Assembly (NCBI GenBank): GCA_947174505.1
Contig: CAMWJF010000010.1
Span: 1-64,000 of the forward strand
Length of the DNA stretch: 64,000 bases
From: an uncultured Lachnospiraceae bacterium
GTDB taxonomy: Bacteria > Bacillota > Clostridia > Lachnospirales > Lachnospiraceae
Direction of reading: 5' to 3'
Numbering within the stretch: the stretch's first letter is position 1; every line of letters starts with the position of its first letter. The translations under genes were made by a program, and so were the position numbers. Shown piece by piece: positions 16,152-25,872 of this stretch. Below the pieces are notes generated by a model. It was not told the origin of the DNA and made no database searches. It worked only from the letters and a program-made list of their open reading frames with translations.

Positions 16152-19100
16152 TTAGTAGATGGCTTTCTTGCCGATTGCAAACTTAACCGTCACACTGCCG
16201 CCATACCTTCCGGCTCCGCTGGCCGTCACGCTGCCTTTGTTATTGCCCGCCGCTGTGTTCGCCCCGTAGCTTAAGGTATAGTCGCCCGCCGCCAGCTTCG
16301 TAAGCTTATATTTCCCGGACTGTGCAGTCAATGCCGCTTCATCCCTCACTTTATCCTGCTTCGCCGCGCTGACAGCCTTCTGGTCCCCATAGTATACCGC
16401 CGCTTCCGGCGTAAGCTGTCTGCCGGTGTAAGTGGTCTGCTCCGGCGCTTCGGACACCACCACATAGGTATTTTTTCCGGTCAGCTTTTCCGCATAGATA
16501 TATTTCCCGAGCGGTACCGTCACCTCCCCGGTATAGGCGCCCCGTCCTATTACCTTCACCGCGGGCTCCTGCTGCTGTGATGCCTCTCCGCCCTCCACTG
16601 CCTCCGCGTAGGCTTTGATTATGTCGGGCGTACAGTTCGTCCCGTCAACCACATAGTCCTTATTTTCGCCCACGCTAAGCGCTTTCTTCCCTTCCGCGAG
16701 CTTCAGCTTGAAATCCTTGAGATTCATGCTGTCTTTCTTCTGCACCCTGACGCACGATACAGATACCGTCTTTTCGTCGACTGCCGTCCCGATGGATACT
16801 GGGGTAATAGCAAAGGGCACTTCCACTGTTCCTGTATAGTTCCCCTTCCCCGTAACCGTCATAAGCGGCCTTTTGTTCCCGGGTGTCTGCGCTGTGGTCA
16901 CCGCGCTGTTGTTCTTATATTTCACGGTGTAATCCACGCCCTCGCGCAGTACCGTCCCCGCTTCATTTTTTATTACAAAGGGAAGCTTCGCCCCGTTTTT
17001 GGAATAGGGCACACCACTTTGCGCCTGTGTCTCCACCATCAGCCCGTCCTCCGACAGAGTCTGCGGCGTAATTTTGAAGGTTTTCTGAAAGCTCCCGGTA
17101 TACCCCGACTCCGGCTTTGCCGTGAAAATCATGGTGGCCGTGCCTTTTTTCACGTTATTCTTATAGGTGATGGTATAATGCTCACCGTAGGTAAGCTTCT
17201 GCGCCGTATTGTTATCCCCCGTCGCCTTCGCCGTCAGCATAACCTTATTCTGGGTTAGCGCCTTCCCGGTATAGGTCATGGAGTCCTTCCAGCCATCCGG
17301 GCGGTCTGTGCCGTAAGAGCCCACTTCCACCGTGCTTCCGCTAAAAGCTGCGCCGGTGATCTTGAAGGTAACACTCTTCGTACCGACATAGCCGTCCTTT
17401 CCCGTAAGTGTCATGGTGGCCGTGCCTACTGCCTGGTTCGTACCCCCGTAGCCGATGGTGTATTTGTCCTCAGAAACTTCCTGCCCGCCGATCTTAACCC
17501 TGACGTCCGTCTGCCCGATCCCTTTGGAAAGCGCCTCCGCGCTTTCCGCCTTAACCGTCTTCGCATAAGTCACGGAAGCGTTCTTCATCAGCCTCTGCTT
17601 TTCGGCTACATACAGCCTCCTACTGACTGTACCCGTATAGTTTCCTTTACCCGTGACATTCATTGTATAAACCCCTGCGTCCAGCGGGAGCTTTCCCTGT
17701 GCCAGCGACACATTTTTTCCCGCCTCATCTGTCACGCTGACCGTATAGTCCTGATCCGCCTTCAATGCCTTCTTATGTTTAAAGGCAGTTATGATCTTTG
17801 CCGTTTTGCCTTTCTTCGTCTCAAACTGGTCCGTGTATTTCAGGGTAAAGCCCGGTGCAAGGGGTGTGCTGCCTGCACTTTGTACGGAATCCGCCTCTTC
17901 CGCTGCTATATCCGCAGGCAGGATCAGGAAATTCCTATAAATAGTCTCCGCATAGTTGCCTTTCCCCGTGATAATCACATAAGGAATTTCCCTGCTGAAC
18001 TTCCCGCTGATGTCCGTGAACTTCTCAGTATTTTTCCCAGGGTTCTCCACCTTGACAGTACCGCCCGTCTCATCCGGCCTCCCGTCCTCACCGACTGCCA
18101 CCGCGTCGGTATTGTTGGCATATTTCACAGTGTAATCCTTCCCCGCCCTTAAGAGGGTTTTGCCGTCGCTGTCATATACGGTCACCGCCGGTTTCTGGGC
18201 GCTGCCCGTATAAGTCAGGTTCGGGATCTCCTGTATGCACAGCTTCAGGCCGTTCCCGTCCGCCGCTGCCGCAGTCAGCCAGCAGGCATACAGAGTCACG
18301 TCTGACTGTACCGTGTCCGCGTCAAAATCCCACTCTTTTTCTTTGGCAAAACTCTTATCCTTATACCAGCCCGCAAACACATATCCCGGCTCTTGCGCCA
18401 CCGGCGTCCGCTCGCTGTCCGTAAGCTCTAAAAGGCTGCCCGCCCTGATACCGCTCTTCGTGACCGTGCTGCAATGCCCCATGCCGTCAAGCGTAGCCTT
18501 ATACGCCACCCGCTCCTCGGACACCGTAAGGATACCGTATCGGTAGGAAATGTGATAGTTCATCCCCGCATCCGCGCCCGACGGATGGATGTAGTATGTC
18601 CCCTCCTTTGTCCTGTCAATGGCTGTCACGATTTCCATTCCCGCCTCATCCTTTGTCACGGTATAGGAGGGCTCTTTCACCAACGCATCTGCAGCCAGCA
18701 GCCCTGCCACGGTATACCCGAAGTCACATTCCGCCGCCGGAATCGTGCTGCTGCCTTCCTGACCTGCCTCCTTCGTCGGCACGTTCAGGTCATCCGCCCT
18801 CACAACGGCCTCCGTCTGTTGGATTTGGAAGTGGTATTCCGCAGTTCCCGTATAATCGGCGTCTTTTTCGTCAACCGATACAGTCAGTATATAGTTCCCC
18901 GCGTTCACCGGCGCGGCCTCCGCAGTCCCTTCTTTCTCAGGATAAGGCTTATCGTCCGCCGTTGTCCCGCTGTAGCCAAAAACAAGGCTTACCTTTCCCG
19001 TCAGGTCTGTGCCGTCCTCTGCCTTTACGGAAACGGTTCCGCTGTAGGAGACCGGCTCGCCGTTATACGCCCTGTCCTCTATCGTGATCCCGGAAATGAG

Positions 19101-22100
19101 CGCCGCTTTCTTTGCCGCCATGGTGATCTGTACGGTCAGTTCCGCATCCTTATAATTTTGGAAGGATACTTTTATCTTTATGGACGCCGTTGTCCCTTCT
19201 TCCGACACATTCGTGCCATATGTCAGGACGCCGTTTCTGATATCCGCCGTGGCAGGCGTTTTGGAGAAGATGTTATTTACGTCTTCCACACTTATGACCT
19301 CATAGTCGGTCTTTTTCCCATAAGACACAAAGCTTGTGGAAAGGTCTATGGTGCGTCCCTCTTTTGCCTGCGTGCACTGTGCGGCGATCACGCTTTTTGT
19401 CTCCGCCACCGGCGCAGCCGCCTTCCCGATGGGGAAGGTCTTTGTGACCGTGCCGCTGTAGCTGCCCGTACCCTTGATGATGACCGCAGGTGTGGCTGCT
19501 CCCGTTCCCGCCTCATTTGCGTTTACGTTGTTGCGGTAGGATACGGTGTAGTCCGTCCCCTCTGTCATCGATACGCTATTATCAGCCGCAATTTTATAGA
19601 AAACCACCGGTTTCGGCGTCTTGGGAGTGCCGTCATAGACATAGCTGCCAGCCTCCGTCGACAGAGTAATATCCACCGTCGTCGTCTTTAGTATATAGGA
19701 CACCGTCAGATTAATCTGTGCCGTTAAGCTTATTCCGTCTTTCTCATAATTTACAGTCAGCATCCTTTCCCCGGGTTTGGACGTGTCAATTTCATCCGCA
19801 TTTGTCTTGTATTCCGATGCGGCTAAATGTCTGACGCTGCCGTCCGCCCCATAATAGGAGACAACCAAATCAGTCGTGTTAACCGTCTCACCGCAGGCAT
19901 ATACGGTCTTGCCCTTCTTCGCCGTAATACGGGTGGCAATTCCATCGGGCTGCCTATTTCTGGTCAACAGAACGCTGTGATCGAGACCCTCCGGCACAGT
20001 TTCGACCTCCACATACTTTTCGCCGTCCCTCCGATACCACACATCGCTGGTCTTGTCCTGCGGAAGCTTAATTCCAACGCCTGCCTTCACTTGGTAGGGG
20101 GTATAGATCTCAGTCAGATTTTTGCAGGAAGAAAACATCGACGATGCTCCGTTTGATATATTGCTGAAATTGAAGTTACTCAAATCCAAACTGGTCAGGC
20201 TGATACAATAGTAAAACATACTTCCCACATTCACCGAGCCATAAGGTTTCATTTCAAAACTGCTCAAATCAATACTTCCTAAATTATCACATCTGGAGAA
20301 CATATTACTCATATCAGTAACTTTTTTTGTATTAAAATTACTCACATCCAGATCAGCTAATCCTATGTTGAGCTGGAACATATAAGACATATTTGTTACA
20401 TTGGCAGTGTCGAAGCTGCTCAGATCAAGTGCCTTCAATTTGTGGCATCCACTGAACATAGCTTTCATGTTTGTTACTGCCGCTGTATCAAACCCGCCAA
20501 GATCCAGCCGCTCCAGCTTAGAGCAACCCGAAAACATATAACTCATGTTCTTCACTGCTGAAGTGTCAAAGTGGTGCAGATCCAGTTTCGTCAGCGAAGA
20601 ACAGCCTTCAAACATATTCTGCATTTCAGACACTTCCGCCGTGTCGAATCCGCTCAAATCCAAACTTGTCAGACTGCTGCACTTTTGAAACATACCAAAC
20701 ATTCGCCACACTTTGGAAGTGTCAAAACCGCTGATATTCAGTTGAGCTAACTTGGTGCAGTCTGCAAACATAACATCCATTTCCGTAACATTCGATGTAT
20801 CAAACGTATGCAGATCCAAACTCTTCAAACTGCTGCAGCCGCCAAACATACGTCTCATGTCCTCGACGTTTTTCGTATTAAATTTGCTTACATCCAGACT
20901 GGTTAAGTCCTTACAGCCGTCAAACATGTTCGACATATCTCTGACGTTACTCGTATCAAAATCGCTCACATCCACGCCGGTCAGTGCTTTACAATTTGTA
21001 AACATACCGGCCATAGTGGTGACCTTTCCCGTGTTGAAGCGCCCCCGCTTCAAACTTTTCAGGTTCGTACACCCGCCGAACATGTTTTCCATGTTTTCCA
21101 CGCTGCCCGTATTAAAGTTTCGTATGTCCAATTCTGTCAGCTTATTACAACTGTTAAACATAAAGTACATGTCTGTTACTTTTGCGGTGTCAAAACTGCT
21201 TACGTCCAAGTTAGTCAGATTAGGGCAGCTCCAAAACATCGCATTCATATTCGTCACGTTTCGGGTATCGAAGCTTCTTAAATCCAGGCTCTCCATCCCG
21301 CATCCGGAAAACATCATTTCCATATTGGTAACGGTGCCGGTATCAAATCCGCTCAGATCCACGCTCTTCAGATTAGAGCAGCCCCAAAACATACGGGAAG
21401 CGTCTGTCATTCCCTTCACATTCACAGCTGCGGACTTCACGGATAACCTATTGGCATACCAAGGCGCCCTTCCGCTATCCGCTCCAACGCTGTGCGGCGC
21501 CGCGAAGTCCCCCGTCCCTTCCACCGTCAACTTTCCGTTCGCATCAATCACCCACGTAATATTTTGATAAGTGCCGCTGGCGATCGCGTCCGCAGTCGCT
21601 GCCAGCGCGTACACTTCCACATCATTCTCCGACACGGAATCCGCATCCTTCACGTCATTCTCCGATACGGAATCCGGTTCTTCCTCAACGGACGCATCCG
21701 GCTTCTCTGCCGGATCATCTGCCACGCCGCCCTCTTCGCCGGGTTTGGGCGCATCGTCCCCATCATTTCCTTCACCGGAACCGGGCGCATGATCCCCACC
21801 ATTCCCTTCGTCTGGATTGGAAACATCGTTCTCTTCGTTTCCTTCGCCGGAATCGGACGCATGATCCCCACCATTCCCTTCGTCTGGATTGGAAGCATCA
21901 TCCCCTTCGTTACTCTCGCCGGAACCGGGCGCATGATCTCCCGCATTCCCTTCCTCGGGGTTCTGTGTCTGACTGCCGTCGTTTCCTCCGCTGGGATTGG
22001 AAGCATCGTCCCCATCACTTTCCCCGCCGGGACTCTGCACTGTCCCATCCTGTTTCCCGCCGTCAGGGCTCTGCACTTCCCCCATGCCCTCTGCGCCGGA

Positions 22101-22244
22101 CTCCTGTATCTGCCCCGCCTCTGCGGCAGGCTCCTTCGCCCAAGCCGGAACCGCTGACGCCAGATCAGCCGCAAACAGGCTGATACAGAATAACCCTGCC
22201 ATCAGCCTGCGCCTTACTTGTCCTCTTTTCATTGTCTGCTGCAT
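16152..22244 (-). CDS. giant BspA-like LRR surface protein with MBG repeats
   Basis: A secreted protein of 2030 residues. Order: signal peptide (about 1-35, ending ASAVPAWA), an acidic Gly/Asn/Asp/Ser linker with 24-residue repeats (about 60-170) and two SVSENDV spacers (about 190-210), 17 repeats of the DUF285/BspA type (275-715; pattern V-x-x-M-x-x-M-F-x-x-C-x-x-L-x-x-L-D-L-S-x-F-D-T), an Ig-like domain (about 765-850), then MBG-type repeats (Y-x-G...Y-x-V-x-Y-x-N-N...G-x-Y-x-G) to the end, with a Listeria-Bacteroides repeat (FAGWY...LYACW) near 1285. No LPXTG, membrane tail or wall-binding domain is visible, so anchoring is unknown. Probably an adhesin. Its promoter contains a G10 tract. 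The LRR part is more AT-rich than its flanks. Confidence 0.92.
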   Translation of the reverse strand: MQQTMKRGQVRRRLMAGLFCISLFAADLASAVPAWAKEPAAEAGQIQESGAEGMGEVQSPDGGKQDGTVQSPGGESDGDDASNPSGGNDGSQTQNPEEGNAGDHAPGSGESNEGDDASNPDEGNGGDHASDSGEGNEENDVSNPDEGNGGDHAPGSGEGNDGDDAPKPGEEGGVADDPAEKPDASVEEEPDSVSENDVKDADSVSENDVEVYALAATADAIASGTYQNITWVIDANGKLTVEGTGDFAAPHSVGADSGRAPWYANRLSVKSAAVNVKGMTDASRMFWGCSNLKSVDLSGFDTGTVTNMEMMFSGCGMESLDLRSFDTRNVTNMNAMFWSCPNLTNLDVSSFDTAKVTDMYFMFNSCNKLTELDIRNFNTGSVENMENMFGGCTNLKSLKRGRFNTGKVTTMAGMFTNCKALTGVDVSDFDTSNVRDMSNMFDGCKDLTSLDVSKFNTKNVEDMRRMFGGCSSLKSLDLHTFDTSNVTEMDVMFADCTKLAQLNISGFDTSKVWRMFGMFQKCSSLTSLDLSGFDTAEVSEMQNMFEGCSSLTKLDLHHFDTSAVKNMSYMFSGCSKLERLDLGGFDTAAVTNMKAMFSGCHKLKALDLSSFDTANVTNMSYMFQLNIGLADLDVSNFNTKKVTDMSNMFSRCDNLGSIDLSSFEMKPYGSVNVGSMFYYCISLTSLDLSNFNFSNISNGASSMFSSCKNLTEIYTPYQVKAGVGIKLPQDKTSDVWYRRDGEKYVEVETVPEGLDHSVLLTRNRQPDGIATRITAKKGKTVYACGETVNTTDLVVSYYGADGSVRHLAASEYKTNADEIDTSKPGERMLTVNYEKDGISLTAQINLTVSYILKTTTVDITLSTEAGSYVYDGTPKTPKPVVFYKIAADNSVSMTEGTDYTVSYRNNVNANEAGTGAATPAVIIKGTGSYSGTVTKTFPIGKAAAPVAETKSVIAAQCTQAKEGRTIDLSTSFVSYGKKTDYEVISVEDVNNIFSKTPATADIRNGVLTYGTNVSEEGTTASIKIKVSFQNYKDAELTVQITMAAKKAALISGITIEDRAYNGEPVSYSGTVSVKAEDGTDLTGKVSLVFGYSGTTADDKPYPEKEGTAEAAPVNAGNYILTVSVDEKDADYTGTAEYHFQIQQTEAVVRADDLNVPTKEAGQEGSSTIPAAECDFGYTVAGLLAADALVKEPSYTVTKDEAGMEIVTAIDRTKEGTYYIHPSGADAGMNYHISYRYGILTVSEERVAYKATLDGMGHCSTVTKSGIRAGSLLELTDSERTPVAQEPGYVFAGWYKDKSFAKEKEWDFDADTVQSDVTLYACWLTAAAADGNGLKLCIQEIPNLTYTGSAQKPAVTVYDSDGKTLLRAGKDYTVKYANNTDAVAVGEDGRPDETGGTVKVENPGKNTEKFTDISGKFSREIPYVIITGKGNYAETIYRNFLILPADIAAEEADSVQSAGSTPLAPGFTLKYTDQFETKKGKTAKIITAFKHKKALKADQDYTVSVTDEAGKNVSLAQGKLPLDAGVYTMNVTGKGNYTGTVSRRLYVAEKQRLMKNASVTYAKTVKAESAEALSKGIGQTDVRVKIGGQEVSEDKYTIGYGGTNQAVGTATMTLTGKDGYVGTKSVTFKITGAAFSGSTVEVGSYGTDRPDGWKDSMTYTGKALTQNKVMLTAKATGDNNTAQKLTYGEHYTITYKNNVKKGTATMIFTAKPESGYTGSFQKTFKITPQTLSEDGLMVETQAQSGVPYSKNGAKLPFVIKNEAGTVLREGVDYTVKYKNNSAVTTAQTPGNKRPLMTVTGKGNYTGTVEVPFAITPVSIGTAVDEKTVSVSCVRVQKKDSMNLKDFKLKLAEGKKALSVGENKDYVVDGTNCTPDIIKAYAEAVEGGEASQQQEPAVKVIGRGAYTGEVTVPLGKYIYAEKLTGKNTYVVVSEAPEQTTYTGRQLTPEAAVYYGDQKAVSAAKQDKVRDEAALTAQSGKYKLTKLAAGDYTLSYGANTAAGNNKGSVTASGAGRYGGSVTVKFAIGKKAIY

Positions 22245-22312
22245 TCTCTTTCCCTCTCATTTCCTTTCTGAAATTGATATAATCGAATAGTGCGCGTTTC
22301 CCACCATTTTCC

Positions 22313-22343
22313 ATTCTACCCCCCCCCCACGCAAATCTGTCAA
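22313..22343 (-). promoter_or_regulatory. promoter with G10 spacer tract, candidate phase-variable
   Basis: On the minus strand a perfect -35 TTGACA (22338-22343) and a -10 TAGAAT (22313-22318) are 19 bp apart. Ten of the 19 spacer bases are an uninterrupted G run (plus-strand C at 22319-22328) that abuts the -10. Start of transcription would be near 22306, about 60 nt before the ATG of the giant surface protein. Loss of two G would give the optimal 17-bp spacing. Confidence 0.8.
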
Positions 22344-22432
22344 GAAGCAGCCAGCTATAATCGAGTCTGTACGATTGCGGGATCCGCTTCGCGGACCTGA
22401 AACCCGCCGGAAAATTTCCTTTACAATACAGC

Positions 22433-22468
22433 AAAAAACAGCCTCAAGTTTCCTCTTGGCTGTTTTTT
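22433..22468. terminator. bidirectional intrinsic terminator
   Basis: AAAAAACAGCC and GGCTGTTTTTT form a perfect 11-bp hairpin with A/T runs on both sides, so it works on either strand. It ends the VWA gene transcript on the minus strand before the surface-protein promoter. Confidence 0.9.
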
Positions 22469-22515
22469 CATAAGTTAATGTCTCTTCCAATTTTTATAAG
22501 CACTGGAGCCGCAAC

Positions 22516-23712
22516 TCACCGGTTCACCATCAGTTTCATCATCGCCTGATTTAAGCCGTCAACGGTCAGCTTATACATCGGAAAAATGCCCTTGATCGCC
22601 GTCTCCGCCTCCCGCCAGGGCGCGTGTCCAGGCGCCATCTTGGGGTTGAGCCACACAATCTTTTTATAATGCTGTTTCATCAGAAGCAGCCAGTCCATCC
22701 CGGAAAGCCCGCCGTTTGGTCCTCTGTAATTGCCGGTGGTCGAATAAAGCTCCTCCGGCGCCATGGCCGCGTCCCCCACGATAATCACTTTATAATCGCT
22801 GTCCAGATTGCGGAACATCCACTCCGTCTCAATCCACTCGCCGTTCTCACACTCCGGTGTCGTGTAGAGGTTGGAATAAATGCAGTTATGGAAAAAGTAA
22901 GTCTTTACGTCCTTATAATGGTTGGACTTATGCACGGACTGGAACAGCTCGCTAAGGAGCGTGGTGTACGGAATCATGGTGCCGCCCGAGTCCATCAGAA
23001 GCAACAGCTTCACCGCATTTTTCCGGGGCTTCTCCATCACGATCTGCAGACAGCCGCCGTTATTGCATGTGGCGTCCACGGTACCGTTAATGTCAAGCTC
23101 CGTCTCCGGGATATCCAGCTTCGTGGAAAACTGTCTGAGCTTGCGAAGGGCCATCTGGAACTGCCTGTTGTCCAGCACCTTGTCATTGCGGAAATCCCGG
23201 TACTTTCTGGCGCCCACCACCTGAAAGGCGGACTGGTAGCCCGTGGTGCCGCCCACCCGGATACCGCCCATGTTACCGCCCATATTCCCAAAGGACGTCT
23301 TTCCCATGGTGCCGATCCAGTAGCTGCCGCCGTTGTGCTCCTCGTTCTGGTCCCGCAGCCTGTCCTTAAACTTATTCTCAATATCGTCCTTGTCCAGGGT
23401 AATCACTTCCTGATTCATCTCATGGCGCATCTCCTCGAAGACGTCCTGCATCTCCGGCTTATCCAGCCAGCGCAGCAGATTTTTGCCCACCTCGTTCTCA
23501 GACATAATACCCTTGAACACCTCGTCAAAGGCCATGTCGAACTTGTCAAACTCTGTCTCCGACTTCACAAGAATCATCCGTGCCAAATAATAAAATTCCG
23601 TCAGACTGCTGTGGCAGAGTCCCTGCTGCAGGGCGTCCTGCAAGGTCAGCCACTCGCTTAAGGACACTTCCAGCCCCTTGTCCTTTAAGGTATAAAAAAA
23701 TTTACTGAACAT
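22516..23712 (-). CDS. VWA domain protein paired with a MoxR ATPase
   Basis: A 398-residue cytoplasmic protein with a von Willebrand type A domain in the C-terminal half. LLLMDSGGTM (about residue 245) is the metal-ion site DxSGT-like motif, and IIVGDAAMAPEEL follows. The N-terminal half is helical (CoxE-like). Such proteins work with MoxR AAA+ ATPases as chaperone pairs that insert metals or remodel target enzymes; the target is not encoded nearby. ATG follows GGAGATTCT. The ATPase gene lies 89 bp upstream in the same direction. Confidence 0.82.
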   Translation of the reverse strand: MFSKFFYTLKDKGLEVSLSEWLTLQDALQQGLCHSSLTEFYYLARMILVKSETEFDKFDMAFDEVFKGIMSENEVGKNLLRWLDKPEMQDVFEEMRHEMNQEVITLDKDDIENKFKDRLRDQNEEHNGGSYWIGTMGKTSFGNMGGNMGGIRVGGTTGYQSAFQVVGARKYRDFRNDKVLDNRQFQMALRKLRQFSTKLDIPETELDINGTVDATCNNGGCLQIVMEKPRKNAVKLLLLMDSGGTMIPYTTLLSELFQSVHKSNHYKDVKTYFFHNCIYSNLYTTPECENGEWIETEWMFRNLDSDYKVIIVGDAAMAPEELYSTTGNYRGPNGGLSGMDWLLLMKQHYKKIVWLNPKMAPGHAPWREAETAIKGIFPMYKLTVDGLNQAMMKLMVNR

Positions 23713-23801
23713 AGAATCTCCATTCTGAAACATTCCTGCCAGGACGTAACTTTCAAATCACATCCGTCCTGTTCTGACAGCGAATTTAATAACAGCTGTT
23801 G

Positions 23802-24620
23802 CTAAAAGTCGGTTTTGTTCTTCACCGTCTCCAGATCCTCGTCTTTCTTCACTACCACCCCGATAAACGGCAGCTCCTGCCGCAGCCTGTCCGTGGGAAT
23901 CCCGCCGATCTGTAAAGCGTTGATCCAGTCGATCAGCTCCGAAGTGCTCGGCTTTTTACGGATATCCTTCATGGAACGGATCCAGTAAAATACCTCCATG
24001 GCATCCTTTAACAGCTTATCCTCCACATCGGGATAATGGGTTCTCACAATCTCCTCCATCAGCTCCTGATCCGGGAAATCAATATAGTGGAAGATGCATC
24101 TGCGCAGGAACGCGTCCGGCAGCTCCTTCTCCGCATTGGATGTGATAATCACGATGGGTCTGTGCTTCGCCTTTACGGTCCGCTTCGTCTCATGAATATA
24201 AAACTCCATCTGGTCAAGCTCCCAGAGCAGGTCGTTCGGAAACTCCAGATCCGCCTTGTCGATCTCATCGATCAGAAGAATCACCTGCTCGTCAGCCTCA
24301 AACGCCTCTCCAAGCTTGCCCAGCTTGATATAATGGGCGATATCATCCACGCCCTCCTCACCGAACTGCCCGTCGTAAAGTCTCTGGATCGTATCGTACA
24401 TATAAAGCCCGTCCTGCGCTTTTGTGGTAGACTTGATGTTCCAGATAATCAATTTTTTGCCGAGTGACTCCGCCACTGCCTGCGCCAGCATCGTCTTACC
24501 CGTGCCCGGCTCTCCCTTGATCAAAAGGGGCTTCTGCAGGGCGATTGCCACGTTTACGCTTGCCAGAAGCTGCTCAGACGCCACATATTGGGCGGTGCTC
24601 TCAAATTTCGTATTTGCCAT
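23802..24620 (-). CDS. MoxR family AAA+ ATPase
   Basis: A 272-residue AAA+ protein with Walker A GEPGTGKT near residue 35, Walker B ILLIDEIDKAD near 115, and sensor 1 IITSNAEKELPDAFLRR near 165. It would hydrolyse ATP to remodel a partner, most likely the adjacent VWA protein and an unknown third protein. ATG follows GGAGGTAAAT. The frame continues another 48 codons upstream, but that part is a hairpin-rich repeat in the leader and is unlikely to be translated. Confidence 0.9.
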   Translation of the reverse strand: MANTKFESTAQYVASEQLLASVNVAIALQKPLLIKGEPGTGKTMLAQAVAESLGKKLIIWNIKSTTKAQDGLYMYDTIQRLYDGQFGEEGVDDIAHYIKLGKLGEAFEADEQVILLIDEIDKADLEFPNDLLWELDQMEFYIHETKRTVKAKHRPIVIITSNAEKELPDAFLRRCIFHYIDFPDQELMEEIVRTHYPDVEDKLLKDAMEVFYWIRSMKDIRKKPSTSELIDWINALQIGGIPTDRLRQELPFIGVVVKKDEDLETVKNKTDF

Positions 24621-24632
24621 ATTTACCTCCAT

Positions 24633-24763
24633 GTCGGAGCATATTTTGCGAAGGACGCGAGCCAAATCTCCAATTTGGCTCTGCGATTCCGAGTTTGTGG
24701 CTCCGACGCAAACTCGTGATTGAAAAATCAGCACATCAGTGTGATTTTTCAATCTTGTCTCCA
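24633..24763 (-). repeat. 5'-leader hairpin repeat before the MoxR gene
   Basis: On the minus strand: GATTGAAAAATCA.../...TGATTTTTCAATC hairpin, CGAGTTTG / CAAACTCG hairpin, and AGCCAAAT / ATTTGGCT hairpin, then the ribosome binding site. The first two hairpins match the leader at 8119-8225; the last part (AGCAT-TTTTGCGAAGG-CGCGAGCC) matches 42032-42072. Confidence 0.75.
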
Positions 24764-24786
24764 TCCCGTTTTGCGGATTTAGGTGA

Positions 24787-24815
24787 TTGCATACATTATA
24801 AATTTATGTTACGAT
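24787..24815 (+). promoter_or_regulatory. candidate promoter of metF
   Basis: TTGCAT (24787-24792) and TACGAT (24810-24815) are 17 bp apart, about 90 bp before the metF start. A TATAAT on the other strand (24795-24800) may serve the divergent MoxR gene, so the two promoters would overlap. Confidence 0.5.
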
Positions 24816-24907
24816 ATTTCAGATGTAAAAGCAAGGAATTGTTTCTTCACAGGCATACTAAAATCAAGTGCACGGAAGAAAAAAGCAAGTAGAAAGGAAA
24901 CCATGCC

Positions 24908-25744
24908 ATGTCACAGAATACAAACCTCTCCTTCGAGGTTTTTCCCCCGAAAAAGGAAGAAGAATTTGAGAACATATTTGATTTTCTGAGAGAAGCCGCG
25001 AAGCTGCATCCCGATTTTATAAGCTGTACATACGGCGCAGGCGGTTCCCGCGCGGGAAAAACCATCGAGATCGCCTCTTTTATCCAGAAAGAGCTTGGCA
25101 TCGACGCCATCGCTCACATCACCTGTGTCGGCTTCACCAAAGCGGATCTTGAGAAAAACTGTGAAGCGCTCGCATCCGCGGGCGTAAACCATGTACTTGC
25201 CCTGCGCGGGGACAGACCCCAGCATATGACGGATGAACAGTTCAACAGCCGGGAATTTTTCTACGCAACGGATCTGGTGCGCCACTTAAAAGCGCATACT
25301 TCCCTGCAGATATCGGGGGCCTGCTATCCTGAAAAGCATTTTGAAGCTCCCAGTCTGGAAGAAGATTTAGCGCATTTAAAAGAAAAGGTGGACGCGGGTG
25401 TCACCTCTCTGGTAACCCAGATGTTTTTTGATAACGCCTGTTTTTACCGTTTTATGGAGCTGGTGCGCGCCAAGGGCATCACGGTTCCCGTCCATGCTGG
25501 CATCATGCCCATCACCACGGCGAAGCAGCTTGGCACCACTGTCTCGCTCTCCGGCTCCTCCGTCCCCAAAGAACTGGCGGATCTGATTGCCACTTACGGG
25601 GAAAACAAGGAGGACATGCGCAAGGCCGGGATCGACTACGCAGTGCGCCAGATCCTTGATCTGAAGAAGCACGGGGTGGACGGCATTCATATCTATTCTA
25701 TGAACAAGCTGAGGACGACTACGGAAATCTGCGGACTGATCTGA
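24908..25744 (+). CDS. metF: 5,10-methylenetetrahydrofolate reductase
   Basis: Reduces methylenetetrahydrofolate to methyltetrahydrofolate for methionine synthesis or one-carbon metabolism. It is 278 residues, a single TIM barrel. SFEVFPPKK at the start includes the conserved Glu and substrate region, ALRGDRP near 98 is the FAD-binding loop and TQMFFDN near 170 is another family motif. ATG follows AAAGGAAACCATGCC. It stands alone with its own terminator. Confidence 0.96.
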   Translation: MSQNTNLSFEVFPPKKEEEFENIFDFLREAAKLHPDFISCTYGAGGSRAGKTIEIASFIQKELGIDAIAHITCVGFTKADLEKNCEALASAGVNHVLALRGDRPQHMTDEQFNSREFFYATDLVRHLKAHTSLQISGACYPEKHFEAPSLEEDLAHLKEKVDAGVTSLVTQMFFDNACFYRFMELVRAKGITVPVHAGIMPITTAKQLGTTVSLSGSSVPKELADLIATYGENKEDMRKAGIDYAVRQILDLKKHGVDGIHIYSMNKLRTTTEICGLI

Positions 25745-25812
25745 GCCTGCATAAAGCCCGGATTCCTGTCCGCCCGAAAACCAACTGTTTATAACCTGAA
25801 TATGCATCACGC

Positions 25813-25851
25813 AAAAACAGCGGTGGTATCGCAGACCAACCGCTGTTTTTT
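25813..25851 (+). terminator. intrinsic terminator after metF
   Basis: AAAAACAGCGGT pairs with ACCGCTGTTTTTT around a small loop. The A-run and T-run make it symmetric, so it can also end the convergent aldo/keto reductase transcript. Confidence 0.9.
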
Positions 25852-25872
25852 CATATCTGTACACGATTTTTC

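Noticed and set aside
18474..19691. Plus-strand frame of 405 codons opposite the giant surface protein
   Set aside because: It lies wholly antisense to a clearly coding repeat protein; composition (Arg/His/Cys-rich) is that of a reverse-complement shadow and there is no ribosome binding site.
24621..24764. N-terminal extension of the MoxR ATPase by 48 codons
   Set aside because: Composed of palindromic repeats shared with other leaders; the GGAGG site lies just before the internal ATG.
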